Source: Vibrio pelagius (GTDB lineage: Bacteria > Pseudomonadota > Gammaproteobacteria > Enterobacterales > Vibrionaceae). Taken from it: 64,000 nucleotides of DNA. Of the stretch, positions 27,313-36,762 are shown one piece after another (the stretch's first letter is position 1; the number at the start of each line of letters is the position of its first letter). Location: positions 248,001-312,000 of the forward strand of contig NZ_AP025504.1 of the NCBI RefSeq assembly GCF_024347575.1. The letters run 5' to 3'. The translations under genes were made by a program, and so were the position numbers. The notes beneath the pieces were generated by a model, which saw nothing but the letters and a program-made list of their open reading frames with translations, was not told the DNA's origin and searched no databases.

Positions 27313-27336
27313 AAAGGCGAGTCTCAGCTCGCCTTT
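27313..27336 (-). terminator. Hairpin after the YfcC-family gene
   Basis: AAAGGCGAG pairs perfectly with CTCGCCTTT around a six-base loop, downstream of the YfcC-family gene and before the aspartoacylase-family gene. The minus strand continues TGTTGTTTATT. Likely a terminator or attenuator between the two genes. Confidence 0.75.
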
Positions 27337-27395
27337 GGTCGTAGTGTAATATAAGCCCGTCAATGAATTCGGGATCGTGAGTTAGTTTTCAACGA

Positions 27396-28925
27396 TTAAG
27401 CAAAACCCATAAGGTGTGCTGCAATAACGACCACACTCGCTAGTACAAACAGCAGACCGATAAAGCGACCACAGAATTTAACCCATACTCCCCAATCGAT
27501 ACGACACACGCCCAGAGTCGCCATTAGAGAAGCAGACGTCGGTACGATGATGTTCGTAAAGCCATCACCCAGTTGGAACGCCAGTACTGCAACTTGACGT
27601 GTTACGCCCGCGATATCTGCCAACGGAGAAAGAAGAGGCATGGTTAGTGCTGCTTGACCAGAACCTGACGTCACGAAGAAGTTAAATACAGATTGGAAGA
27701 CAAACATCAGCCAAGCTGCCATCACGTCTGGAAGACCACTAATGAAAGCGCCTGCGCTGTTTAGAATCGAGTTTAGTACGCTTGCTTCGCTACCAGAACC
27801 ACCGCCTAAAATTAGAAGGACACCTTTCGCACAACCGACCAGAAGCGCGGGCGCTAACATCATTCCCGCCCCCTCTTTAAACGCATTTGCTGCATCATTA
27901 AGAGACATGCCGTTCAAACGGAAAATAGCGCCGATGATTGCCACAATAAAGCCCATAGTGAAGAACTGAGAAGCAATTTCTGGGATGTACCAAGCATGGA
28001 CGACTACGCCATAAATTACCCAACCAGTAGTACCCACAACAGTTAGCATGACGAGTGTATCTGCGAAAGACCATCTCGCTACAGGTTGGTCATCTTGTTC
28101 TTGCTTACGGAAATGTTTGTCAGTTGCAAAGGTAAATGACGATTCTGGGTTCGCTTTAATGCGTGATGCATACAACATGGTGAAACCAATACCCACAACG
28201 GTAAAGCACGCCCACATCACCATACGGAAAGTCATGCCAGACAGCACAGGAATACCAGCGATACCTTGCGCGATTGCTACTGAGAATGGGTTCATCCAAG
28301 ACGTTGCAAATCCAATTTGAGTCGCAACGTAAGTGACCATCACGGTAGTAATACTGTCGTAGCCAAGTCGAACCATCAGTGGAGCAATGATAATCGCAAA
28401 TGCGACCGCTTCTTCCCCCATACCGAAGACTGCACCACCCAAAGAAAACAGTAGAAACAGCACTGGGATAAACAGCGCTTCGCTGCCTTTGGTTTTATTG
28501 ATCAGGTGAAGAATACCGTTATCAATAGTACCGGTGCGAATAACCACACCAAATGAACCACCAATGATCAACATGAACATGATTACGCCAATTGCGCTGC
28601 CCCACTTCGAGCCTGATACCAGACCTTCGAATGGGAAGTTCATTAGGCCAATACCGCCACCAGACGCAAAGAAGCCAACCGTGTTGTAGACAAGCTCACC
28701 GTTTTCATCGGTTGCGTAACTAAAAGAAGCAGGGTCGATCACAGTGCGCGTTTTTTCTGCACCATCAACAATGAAAGAGACGTCTTGGCTTTCAAAAGTA
28801 CCAGCAGGAATGAAATAAGTCGCTGCTGCAGCGAAAATACCGATTATGAAAATCAGGATCAAAGTATCTGGCAATTGCCATGATTTAGATTTCTCTAGAG
28901 AAGAGATAGAAGATGCTTGAGACAT
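27396..28925 (-). CDS. YfcC/ArcD-like (DcuC superfamily) carrier
   Basis: A 509-residue inner-membrane protein with about 12-13 helices. The N-terminal PDTLILIFIIGIFAAAATYFIPAG-type segment and the GMGEEAVAFAIIIAPLMVRLGYDS motif (about 168-190) are typical of the YfcC family, related to basic amino acid antiporters and C4-dicarboxylate carriers. A second motif, TSGSGQAALTMPLLSPLADI (about 414-433), is conserved in the family. Its gene partner encodes an N-acyl amino acid deacylase, so uptake of an acylated or free amino acid is a fair inference. Confidence 0.86.
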   Translation of the reverse strand: MSQASSISSLEKSKSWQLPDTLILIFIIGIFAAAATYFIPAGTFESQDVSFIVDGAEKTRTVIDPASFSYATDENGELVYNTVGFFASGGGIGLMNFPFEGLVSGSKWGSAIGVIMFMLIIGGSFGVVIRTGTIDNGILHLINKTKGSEALFIPVLFLLFSLGGAVFGMGEEAVAFAIIIAPLMVRLGYDSITTVMVTYVATQIGFATSWMNPFSVAIAQGIAGIPVLSGMTFRMVMWACFTVVGIGFTMLYASRIKANPESSFTFATDKHFRKQEQDDQPVARWSFADTLVMLTVVGTTGWVIYGVVVHAWYIPEIASQFFTMGFIVAIIGAIFRLNGMSLNDAANAFKEGAGMMLAPALLVGCAKGVLLILGGGSGSEASVLNSILNSAGAFISGLPDVMAAWLMFVFQSVFNFFVTSGSGQAALTMPLLSPLADIAGVTRQVAVLAFQLGDGFTNIIVPTSASLMATLGVCRIDWGVWVKFCGRFIGLLFVLASVVVIAAHLMGFA

Positions 28926-29198
28926 AGAAAATTATTATTCAAAAAAGATGCATGAATTATCAATAAAAGCACCAGTAACTTCAACCTAATTTTTCACCCT
29001 TAGTGAATTAATAACCTGTAATTAAAACAAAAATAAACAACAACTACTGAAACTGAGCATTTATTAAGCATTAAATATCAACCAAACATTCTGGATATAA
29101 ATTAAATCTACAACTTTGATTTACTTATGGAATGCAAAGATTGTTTTTTGAACAATACTATTTAGATACATGCATAATCTCACTCATAGGAAACAAAC

Positions 29199-29771
29199 AT
29201 GAATAGATTGCTCACACTAGGATTAATGGCTTGCAGTTTTCCATTACTGGCATCGGGACATTTTCAAGTAAACGAACATCTATCAACGGTCAACTTCGCT
29301 TCGATCAAAAAGCAATATATCGTTGAACCTGCGGTCATATCAGGCGTAAGTGGTAAAATCGACGAGAAAGGACGCCTAGAGATCACTGTCCCACTCAATA
29401 CGCTAGACACGGGCGTATCTATACGTAACGAAAGATTGAGAGCGATGTTCTTTGATGAGAAGAGATTTCCATCGGTTAACGTTACGGCAACCGTGCCTGA
29501 GCAATTAATGGGTGATGAAGACCTCGCCATTCAGAAGATGCTCCCGGCCACTGTTGAGCTCTATGGTCAGTCAAAAGAGCTAATCTTTACAGTAAACATC
29601 GTCAAATCGGGAGGTCATTTGATGGTATCTACTGCTAAGCCAACGGTTATTTCAGGCTTTGACTTTGGTATACCAAAAGAGAGCCTAGACAGTGTGTCAA
29701 ATACCGTCGGTGATATTGCACTTTCACCCAATGTACCAGTGAACTTTTCATTGGTGTTAGAGAAACGCTAA
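29199..29771 (+). CDS. YceI family periplasmic protein
   Basis: A 190-residue exported protein with a signal peptide (about 1-18, ending LLASG) and a lipocalin-like YceI domain. It shows FQVNEHLSTVNFASIKKQYIVEPAVISGVSGKID at the start and DTGVSIRNERLRAMFFDEKRFPSVNVTA in the middle, both family hallmarks. YceI proteins bind isoprenoid-like lipids; a physiological role here is unknown. ATAGGAAAC precedes the ATG. Transcribed divergently from the carrier gene. Confidence 0.88.
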   Translation: MNRLLTLGLMACSFPLLASGHFQVNEHLSTVNFASIKKQYIVEPAVISGVSGKIDEKGRLEITVPLNTLDTGVSIRNERLRAMFFDEKRFPSVNVTATVPEQLMGDEDLAIQKMLPATVELYGQSKELIFTVNIVKSGGHLMVSTAKPTVISGFDFGIPKESLDSVSNTVGDIALSPNVPVNFSLVLEKR

Positions 29772-29784
29772 CTCTAAACTTCAA

Positions 29785-29811
29785 GGCTTGGGTAATCACA
29801 TACTCCAAGCC
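29785..29811 (+). terminator. Hairpin after the yceI-like gene
   Basis: GGCTTGG pairs with CCAAGCC over a 13-base loop, 14 bases after the stop codon, followed by GTTCTT. A modest terminator candidate. Confidence 0.5.
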
Positions 29812-29930
29812 GTTCTTAGAGGCTCGCTATAACGGTCACTGTTTTTTGGAGCTAAACGCACCGAGATTTCAGTCTAAATGTTAAATGAGCCTTTCAACTT
29901 CAACTCATCCTTTCCAATTTAGCGGAGTCA

Positions 29931-30662
29931 TCAACGTCCGCCAGCAATATCAATAAAAGTACCCGTCACATAAGAAGCTTCGTCAGATAGCAACCATACT
30001 ATGGATTCAGCGACCTCTAACGGTGTCCCTCCTCGCTTAAGTGGGATGTTAGGCGCTAAGCGTTCAACGCGATTAGGCTCTCCCCCGTCAGCATGCATTT
30101 CTGTGTGAATAAAGCCCGGTCTAACCCCATTAACTCGAATACCTTGCTCCGCTAGTTCTAATGAAAGACCTTTGGTTAATGAGTCCATTGCCCCTTTGGA
30201 AGCAGCGTAATCTATATATTCAAATGGTGCACCGATTCGAGAGGCAGACGACGAGACATTGACGATAGAACCGGGCCCATCGATTTGATTGATGAATGCC
30301 TTACAACACAGAAAACAACTTCCGATGTTCGCTGCCATTACCTTGTTAAAACGTGCATAGTCAATGTCCGCCAAACGAGATTGAGTAAAAAGCACACCAG
30401 CATTGTTCACCAGATGCGTTACCTGTCCAAACTCTTGGTTTACGGCAGAAAACAGTGCCTCCACTTCGGATTCGATAGACACATCCGCTTGAAAAGCCAT
30501 CGCGTTGCCACCCTTTGCAACAATCTCAGCAACCACCAATTCGGCTGCTCTGTGATCTTTGCGGTAGTTAACACAAACACGGTAGCCTTTACTTGCTAGC
30601 AAAATGGCCGTTGATGCACCAATACCGCGCCCTCCGCCAGTGACAATTACTACTTTCTGCAT
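29931..30662 (-). CDS. Short-chain dehydrogenase/reductase
   Basis: A 243-residue classical SDR. The cofactor motif is TGGGRGIGA (about 8-16), NNAGV follows (about 87-91), and the catalytic residues are Ser in VNVSSSASR and the YAASK tetrad motif (about 154-158). The C-terminus has GTFIDIAGGR, typical of FabG-like reductases. Substrate unknown. AAGGAAAAACG precedes the ATG. A tiny predicted membrane-protein gene lies 60 bases upstream on the same strand. Confidence 0.9.
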   Translation of the reverse strand: MQKVVIVTGGGRGIGASTAILLASKGYRVCVNYRKDHRAAELVVAEIVAKGGNAMAFQADVSIESEVEALFSAVNQEFGQVTHLVNNAGVLFTQSRLADIDYARFNKVMAANIGSCFLCCKAFINQIDGPGSIVNVSSSASRIGAPFEYIDYAASKGAMDSLTKGLSLELAEQGIRVNGVRPGFIHTEMHADGGEPNRVERLAPNIPLKRGGTPLEVAESIVWLLSDEASYVTGTFIDIAGGR

Positions 30663-30722
30663 CGTTTTTCCTTATCTTTATGACGCATATATCATTCACG
30701 TGAGTTGAGTGCGTCTTGAACG

Positions 30723-30818
30723 TTATGAAATTCCACTCATTACCTTGTAATACACCAAACCAAACAAGCCCGCGAACACCAAAACTGTAGTCAAGATTTT
30801 TAACCATAGAAACTTCAT
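30723..30818 (-). CDS. Possible 31-residue single-span membrane protein
   Basis: The minus strand from the ATG at 30818 encodes MKFLWLKILTTVLVFAGLFG and continues LVYYKVMSGIS before TAA. It has a basic N-terminus, one hydrophobic helix of about 18 residues and a short tail, the composition of known small membrane proteins. A purine-rich AAAGG lies 11 bases upstream, which is rather far. It might be a small regulatory or stress membrane protein, or chance; comparison with other Vibrio genomes would decide. It is upstream of and co-oriented with the SDR gene. Confidence 0.45.
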   Translation of the reverse strand: MKFLWLKILTTVLVFAGLFGLVYYKVMSGIS

Positions 30819-30919
30819 ATTCGCATCTACCTTTATATTGTTTTTATGGAAGTTGATGATATGCAAAAGAAATGTGGTGAACAAGGCGTGCTACACAAAG
30901 CTACTGGTTAGATCAAAAA

Positions 30920-30948
30920 AAGCAGAGCCATTATTAAGGGCTCTGCTT
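30920..30948 (-). terminator. Terminator of the LPMO gene
   Basis: AAGCAGAGCC pairs with GGCTCTGCTT and the minus strand continues with TTTTTT. It lies 45 bases after the LPMO stop codon. Confidence 0.88.
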
Positions 30949-30992
30949 CGGTTATTGGTTAAAAACCACTTGTTGGTCAATCGTCAATGCGA

Positions 30993-32459
30993 TTAATTAG
31001 CTGGACGCCATACACCCCATTGATCTTTTTCGTACGTTACTTGTGGGTTATCACCACCTTGAATCCACCATTGTGCTTTCCACTTTTGATCAGCGTAGCT
31101 CACAATCTCACCGCCAAGGTAAGTTTTAGTTGCGCTCCAAGCATCAGGCTCTGGCGTCGGTGGTGGTGTGACTTCATCATCAGCAATCACTTCAAAACTA
31201 AAGGTCTGTTCACGCTCACTGTTGATCGCATTCGCAGAGAATGTCAGTGTTTCATTTTGCGTAACAGGCGTCGTATCAATCAGCACCGAAGCCGTACCAT
31301 TGTTCTCAATCGTTACAGATGTGCCAGTGGTTTGAGTGAAGTTCGCTGGTTCTTCCGTCGCAATTACAACTTTATCACCCGCGTTAACCACTTTATCACT
31401 CTTCACAAGTTCATAGATGTCTCCCAGTAGCGGCTCTACGTTTCCATCGTCATCTTTAATCAGCTTTAGTTCACCTGAAGCACGACTATCTCGAGAATTA
31501 AAGAAATTGCGTGAAGGATCGTTTTGGAAATACATGTAATGTTCCATTTCCGCGTGCCAATCACCAATGAAAATAGCGCCATCTTTGAACTCTTCATGCC
31601 AACCATTAATTTCTGATGCAAGCAGTCGTTCCCAGTCATTAATGTTTGATAAATCGATCTTAATGTCGAAACTACGCGCTACGTCACCATACTTATTGAT
31701 AATGTCGTACTGAACAGTATCGCCTGTTTCAGGTGCCTCGAAATCGGTTGGAATGTAAAGATCGCCGCGAATAAGATCAGGTTCTGGTCCTGGCTCTGGT
31801 GGAGGCGTTTCGCCATTAACAATTGTGATATCAGAACAGTTGTAGAAACCCTCTCCTGCTGCATCATTACGTTGCCATCGTACGAATAAGATAGCGTCAC
31901 CAGAGCGATCAGACGGAATAGTGACATCCATGCGGTACTTACCGCCATTAACTGGCACATTACCTTCAGTCTGAATGAGGTCTAAATCCCCCCAAGCCAG
32001 TGCTTTACTTAAATCAGCGTTGGGCTTGGTTAGGTAAAACTCCCAGAATGATGGATTGTGTGGTGCCGTCGCGTTAAATACAAACTCAAATGTGCCTGCT
32101 TTCACTTCAGTACGAGTCCAACCTGTATGAGGTGCGCCCATACCTTGTTTCTGCGGGTCATTTGCATAACAAAGTGTGCCATCAGGGATAGCAGTTCGGA
32201 CAGCATTGATGTTGTTGAAGTCAGTAATGTTTTTTGCGTATTCGTTGCGTTGAACAAAAGGGTAAGTACCAGAGATATCTTTAGCGTTCGCACAAGCTGC
32301 ATTAGGCGGATTACCTGACCAAATTCCACCTTGTTCATAACAGATGTTTTGACGAGCACTTGGAAACTCAGACCAACCGTGAGCGTGAGCAGTGGTAGAC
32401 ATGCCTGATAACAAGGCCATACTTACCGCTAGCTTTAACATACTTTTATTTGCAGTCAC
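30993..32459 (-). CDS. AA10 lytic polysaccharide monooxygenase with C-terminal chitin-binding module
   Basis: A 488-residue secreted protein. The signal peptide ends at Ala26, so the mature chain begins with His27-Gly-Trp, the first ligand of the copper His brace; the second is His111 in GAPHTGW. The AA10 catalytic domain spans about 27-215 with the family motif ATAPHNPSFWEFYLTK, a proline-rich linker follows, then a middle domain (about 228-345), an Ig-like domain (about 345-430) and a CBM5/12 chitin-binding module (about 438-488, WSATKTYLGGEIVSY and WKAQWWIQGG). It oxidatively cleaves chitin outside the cell. The GTG start at 32459 has GAGAG six bases upstream. Confidence 0.93.
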   Translation of the reverse strand: MTANKSMLKLAVSMALLSGMSTTAHAHGWSEFPSARQNICYEQGGIWSGNPPNAACANAKDISGTYPFVQRNEYAKNITDFNNINAVRTAIPDGTLCYANDPQKQGMGAPHTGWTRTEVKAGTFEFVFNATAPHNPSFWEFYLTKPNADLSKALAWGDLDLIQTEGNVPVNGGKYRMDVTIPSDRSGDAILFVRWQRNDAAGEGFYNCSDITIVNGETPPPEPGPEPDLIRGDLYIPTDFEAPETGDTVQYDIINKYGDVARSFDIKIDLSNINDWERLLASEINGWHEEFKDGAIFIGDWHAEMEHYMYFQNDPSRNFFNSRDSRASGELKLIKDDDGNVEPLLGDIYELVKSDKVVNAGDKVVIATEEPANFTQTTGTSVTIENNGTASVLIDTTPVTQNETLTFSANAINSEREQTFSFEVIADDEVTPPPTPEPDAWSATKTYLGGEIVSYADQKWKAQWWIQGGDNPQVTYEKDQWGVWRPAN

Positions 32460-32936
32460 TTTTAACTCTCTACATTTATTATTTTACATTTCAATTACGT
32501 GATAATTTAAAAAGCACCACTGCTTTAATCACGTTGAACTATTTTCACTACGAAAACCAAGAAAATAATAGTTATTAAAAACAACAATTAAAGACAAATT
32601 TGTTTTGAAAGGAATTAAAGTCACAAATTTACATATGAAACAAATTTTAACTCAACAAGAACGGACAATAACAAAATTAAATCAATAACTTAAACACAAA
32701 TCAACATTGTATACCTTTGTATCAAAAGATAACAAAAGTTATGAAGATCAACCATATACGCTCAAACAAAAAAATAGAGGAGATGTGATATTGAATCCAT
32801 TTACCCATTGAGGAAGTGTATTTTCAAACATAGCATATTACTTACTTATAAAAGAAGGCCAATAAATAAGTAGTAATTATCTTAAGTGCTCTTTTTTAAA
32901 ATAACACGCAGTTAAATCGGAATTAAAAATAGAAAA
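32460..32936. other. AT-rich intergenic region upstream of the LPMO gene
   Basis: About 480 bases of AT-rich, A-tract-bearing DNA. It must hold the LPMO promoter. I see no gene, strong hairpin or CRP-type palindrome that I can support. Confidence 0.5.
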
Positions 32937-33845
32937 TCATTTCGTACGACTTTCTCCCTTATTCACGGAATTTAAAAGATAGTCGATAAACGCTTTCTTT
33001 CGTTTAGGCATCAATTGCCTCTCGGCATACACTAAACTCACTGTGACATCAGGCATCTTATAGTCAGGCAGTAATTGAACCAATTTACCCGGCTCAAAGT
33101 GCTCACGACAGATGAACTCTGGTAAGACCGCGATACCTAGCCCGTCAATGCATGCACTCAGACATGCAGTCACTGTATTGACTCTTAGTTGAGAAGGCAG
33201 TTCAATTGGAATCGGCTCACCATCAGTTGGAGTTATGGTCAGTTTTGGTACCCTCACGGCTTTGTTCGATACTTGAATCATCTTGTGTGGGGAAACGAGA
33301 TCTTTATGTGAATCAATGCTCCCAAAGTTCTTTAAATACTGCGGGCTGGCGACAATAACTCTGGCCGAAGTTGCCAAATATCGCGATATCAAACTCGAAT
33401 CAACAAGATCCCCGATCTGCGCGTACACATCGATCCCCTCACCTACAATGTCAACCTCACGGTTAGTTAACTCCAAATTCATCGTCACACTTGGGTGCTC
33501 ATGTAGGAATTGATGAATGTAAGGGGCCAATACTTGTTGGCCTAGCTCAACAGGAAACACAACACGCAGTGGTCCACGTATCAAATCTTGATTAGCTGTC
33601 ACTTCCAACTCTGCTTGGCTCATGATTTCAAGCATTTGCAGACTCGATGTATAAAACCGCTCACCTTCTGGAGTTAATACCAAACTTCGCGTAGAGCGCG
33701 TGACCAGTCTCACGCCTAAATGCAGCTCTAACTCGGCCAACTTACGACTGACCGTGGATTTTGTCATATCCAGAACTTCGGCTGCATGAGTGAAACTTCC
33801 ACACTCCACCACTTGTACGAAAACGGACACAGCATTGAGATCCAT
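32937..33845 (-). CDS. LysR-family transcriptional regulator
   Basis: A 302-residue regulator started at the ATG at 33845, which has GAGGG six bases upstream; 24 further in-frame codons upstream are unlikely to be used. The N-terminal helix-turn-helix is FVQVVECGSFTHAAEVLDMTKSTVSRKLAELE-type (about 9-40), with an effector-binding domain after residue 90. It is divergent from the EmrAB-type efflux genes 122 bases away, the usual arrangement for a LysR regulator and its target. Inducer unknown. Confidence 0.92.
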   Translation of the reverse strand: MDLNAVSVFVQVVECGSFTHAAEVLDMTKSTVSRKLAELELHLGVRLVTRSTRSLVLTPEGERFYTSSLQMLEIMSQAELEVTANQDLIRGPLRVVFPVELGQQVLAPYIHQFLHEHPSVTMNLELTNREVDIVGEGIDVYAQIGDLVDSSLISRYLATSARVIVASPQYLKNFGSIDSHKDLVSPHKMIQVSNKAVRVPKLTITPTDGEPIPIELPSQLRVNTVTACLSACIDGLGIAVLPEFICREHFEPGKLVQLLPDYKMPDVTVSLVYAERQLMPKRKKAFIDYLLNSVNKGESRTK

Positions 33846-33967
33846 AGTTACCCTCTGTGCTTTGATTAGTAATATTTGTGCAACAGTGCTTCTTATTTTT
33901 CCTATATTATCAACCAATCGATTTCATTTACAATTCGTTACATCTATAAGAACGAGATCAAACAAAA

Positions 33968-35029
33968 ATGACCGATTCAAAGCCAACAGCTCAAACTAAA
34001 AACAAGAAACGCAACAAGGCACCACTGATTGCAACTGCAATTATGTTAGCGCTCGGCCTCAGTGGAGGTGGTTACTGGTACGGCTATGGCCAATATTTTG
34101 AATCAACAGATAATGCCTATTTGCAGGGTGACATCACTAACATTAGTCCAAAAGTATCGGGCTACATTACCACCTCATATGTGCATGATAACCAAGTCGT
34201 CAATAAGGGTGACCTATTGGTTGAAATTGACGATCGAGACTATCAAACCGCGCTATCTCAAGCCAATGCTCACTTAGCGGTTGTTGAAACAAGTGTATCC
34301 AACCTATTGGCTCAAAAAGAACTGCAAAACAGTCAAATTCTACAGGCCGCAAGTCGCGTTGACTCGGCCAAAGCAGAATATGAGCGTTCACTGCAACAGA
34401 CGCAACGCTCACGCAGCTTACTTACTCGCAACTATGCCTCTCAAGATGAAGTCGACAGTATGTTGGCTCAACAAAAAGTGGCTCTAGCTGCGCTTGAAGA
34501 AGCGAAGGCGAACCTTGTAGCAAGCCATGACCAGTTGACTGTTATAGACAGTGAGATTGAACAAGCAAAAGCTTCGGTGACAGAAGCGATCGCTCAACGT
34601 GATCAAGCGCAGCTCAACCTCGATTACACCAAAGTATACGCACCTACTTCAGGTGTGATTGGTAAACGAAGCGTTCGTGAAGGTCTATTAGTGCAAGCTG
34701 GGACTCCGTTGATGAGCTTAGTACCAAACGGAGACATCTGGATTGAAGCGAACTTCAAAGAGACTCAACTCAATGGCATTCACCAAGGACAGAGCGTTGA
34801 AATTGAACTCGATGCGTTCCCCGGCCACCCATTGGAAGGCACAGTGGATAGTTTTTCACCGGCGACCGGGGCGAAATTTGCGCTACTCCCACCTGAAAAT
34901 GCGACTGGTAACTTCACAAAGATTGTTCAACGCGTTCCTGTGAAGATCACCATACCCGATCAGAAAGAACTCAAAGGTCGCCTGCTACCTGGATTGTCTG
35001 TTGTCGCGACAATCGATACTCGAGGCTAA
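33968..35029 (+). CDS. EmrA-like membrane fusion protein
   Basis: A 353-residue HlyD-family adaptor. One N-terminal membrane helix (about 20-40) anchors it; the DNAYLQGDITNISPKVSGYI segment (about 52-71) is the standard EmrA signature, followed by a biotinyl-lipoyl half, a coiled-coil hairpin (about 95-205) and the beta-barrel domain with LVPNGDIWIEANFKETQL. It links the inner-membrane pump encoded next to an outer-membrane TolC-type channel, which is not in the window. It begins the efflux operon divergent from the LysR gene. Confidence 0.93.
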   Translation: MTDSKPTAQTKNKKRNKAPLIATAIMLALGLSGGGYWYGYGQYFESTDNAYLQGDITNISPKVSGYITTSYVHDNQVVNKGDLLVEIDDRDYQTALSQANAHLAVVETSVSNLLAQKELQNSQILQAASRVDSAKAEYERSLQQTQRSRSLLTRNYASQDEVDSMLAQQKVALAALEEAKANLVASHDQLTVIDSEIEQAKASVTEAIAQRDQAQLNLDYTKVYAPTSGVIGKRSVREGLLVQAGTPLMSLVPNGDIWIEANFKETQLNGIHQGQSVEIELDAFPGHPLEGTVDSFSPATGAKFALLPPENATGNFTKIVQRVPVKITIPDQKELKGRLLPGLSVVATIDTRG

Positions 35030-35033
35030 ATCG

Positions 35034-36590
35034 ATGAGTGAAGTTATTAATAACTCGGCACTCTCTGAACAAACGAATAGTGAGGTACCAACTCGTCACT
35101 GGATCGCACTCTTTGGAGGGCTAATCGGTGCGTTTATGGCGATCTTAGATATCCAGATCACCAACTCTTCACTCAAAGACATTCAAGGTGCACTCTCAGC
35201 CACACTCGATGAGAGTTCATGGATCTCTACCTCATATTTAGTTGCAGAGATGATTGCGATACCACTAAGTGGTTGGTTATCTAAAGCGCTCGGTAAACGC
35301 CGTTACCTCACTTGGACAACCGCTATTTTTACCCTTTCATCGTTGCTCTGCTCTTTCTCATGGAATATGACCTCAATGATCGTGTTCCGCGCGATGCAAG
35401 GCTTCAGTGGAGGCGCGTTAATCCCACTCGCATTTTCATTGGTTATCCAGCTACTACCTCTCAACAAACGAGCAGTTGGTATGGCGCTGTTTGGGGTGAC
35501 CGCAACATTCGCACCGTCGATTGGCCCTACATTTGGTGGCTGGTTAACTGAGAACCTGTCTTGGCACTACATTTTCTACATCAACATCCCACCAGCACTG
35601 TTGGTGATCACCATGATTCGTTATGGACTTGATGATGAAAAGCTTGATTTAGCCTCGCTGAAAAAAGCAGACTGGTTTGGTATCGCGACCATGGCTCTGG
35701 GACTTGGCTGCTTAGAAGTCGTGCTAGAGGAAGGCAATCGCGAAGAGTGGTTCAGCTCAAGCTTTATCGTCACGCTCGCCATTATATCTGCAGTCAGTTT
35801 GGTCTATTTCATCATCAACGAATTGCAACATAAGAAGCCATTAGTCAACTTACGCTTGCTCAAGGATAGTCAATTCGCGCTATCTTGTATCGCCTATCTA
35901 ATTTTAGGTATGGCGCTCTTAGGATCCATCTACGTACTGCCTTTGTATCTCACCCAGATACAACAATACAACGCGATGGAAATTGGTGAAGTACTTATGT
36001 GGATGGGTTTTCCACAACTGCTAATTTTTCCACTGGTGCCAAAACTTACACAAGTCATCAAACCCAAATACCTCGTCACATTTGGTTTCGCGATGTTTGG
36101 TTTAAGTTGCTTTGTAAACACCCATATGACAGTTGATTTTGGTGGGCAACAGTTGATTCTATCAATGATTCTGCGTGCAATTGGCAGCCCGTTTATTATG
36201 GTACCTCTATCCTTAGTGGCGATGAAAAACATCAATAGAATGGACACACCAGACGCATCGACACTCACAAATGTCATGAGAAACTTAGGCGGTGCGTTTA
36301 GTATCGCGGTCATTGCGACATTACTGGACAATAAAACTCGCGAGCATTTAGCGCATATAAAAGAGTCTTTACCCTCAGTGAGCCAACTTGGTTGGCAAAC
36401 ATTGCAACAGCAGCAAGCGTTTTTCATTCAATCAGGTAGTGATGCAGCGACGGCCATGCAGCAAGCACAAGCTAGCCTACTCGCCACAATGCAACGCGAC
36501 GCCGCTATCATGGCTTACAATGACGTGTTTTTAATGATGACTGCGTTTCTCGCCTTTGCGTCCTTTCTCATATTCAATATGAAGGACTAA
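35034..36590 (+). CDS. EmrB-like DHA2 family MFS efflux pump
   Basis: A 518-residue inner-membrane transporter with 14 helices, of the DHA2 drug:H+ antiporter family. Motif D1 appears as AILDIQITNSSLKDI (about 32-46), motif A-like GWLSKALGKRRYL (about 82-94), and motif C as FGVTATFAPSIGPTFGGWL (about 155-173). Started at the ATG at 35034, four bases after the emrA-like stop; an upstream frame overlaps that gene. Together with the adaptor it likely exports hydrophobic or anionic compounds under control of the LysR neighbour. Confidence 0.93.
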   Translation: MSEVINNSALSEQTNSEVPTRHWIALFGGLIGAFMAILDIQITNSSLKDIQGALSATLDESSWISTSYLVAEMIAIPLSGWLSKALGKRRYLTWTTAIFTLSSLLCSFSWNMTSMIVFRAMQGFSGGALIPLAFSLVIQLLPLNKRAVGMALFGVTATFAPSIGPTFGGWLTENLSWHYIFYINIPPALLVITMIRYGLDDEKLDLASLKKADWFGIATMALGLGCLEVVLEEGNREEWFSSSFIVTLAIISAVSLVYFIINELQHKKPLVNLRLLKDSQFALSCIAYLILGMALLGSIYVLPLYLTQIQQYNAMEIGEVLMWMGFPQLLIFPLVPKLTQVIKPKYLVTFGFAMFGLSCFVNTHMTVDFGGQQLILSMILRAIGSPFIMVPLSLVAMKNINRMDTPDASTLTNVMRNLGGAFSIAVIATLLDNKTREHLAHIKESLPSVSQLGWQTLQQQQAFFIQSGSDAATAMQQAQASLLATMQRDAAIMAYNDVFLMMTAFLAFASFLIFNMKD

Positions 36591-36762
36591 TGATTTGAAC
36601 TCGTTCATGGATGAACGGGTGCCGATAAAATGTGAAGCATTTCGCATAATATTGATGATTACCAATATCTTAAAACCACAAAACAGCTTCTACCTCACTT
36701 GACATTATGCACCTTGACACCTAGATTCTAAATTAGGATAAAACGCTAGGATAGCTACAAAA

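Noticed and set aside
30589..30807. 72-codon minus-strand frame upstream of and overlapping the SDR start
   Set aside because: Out of frame with both the SDR and the better 31-residue membrane-protein candidate; composition not protein-like.
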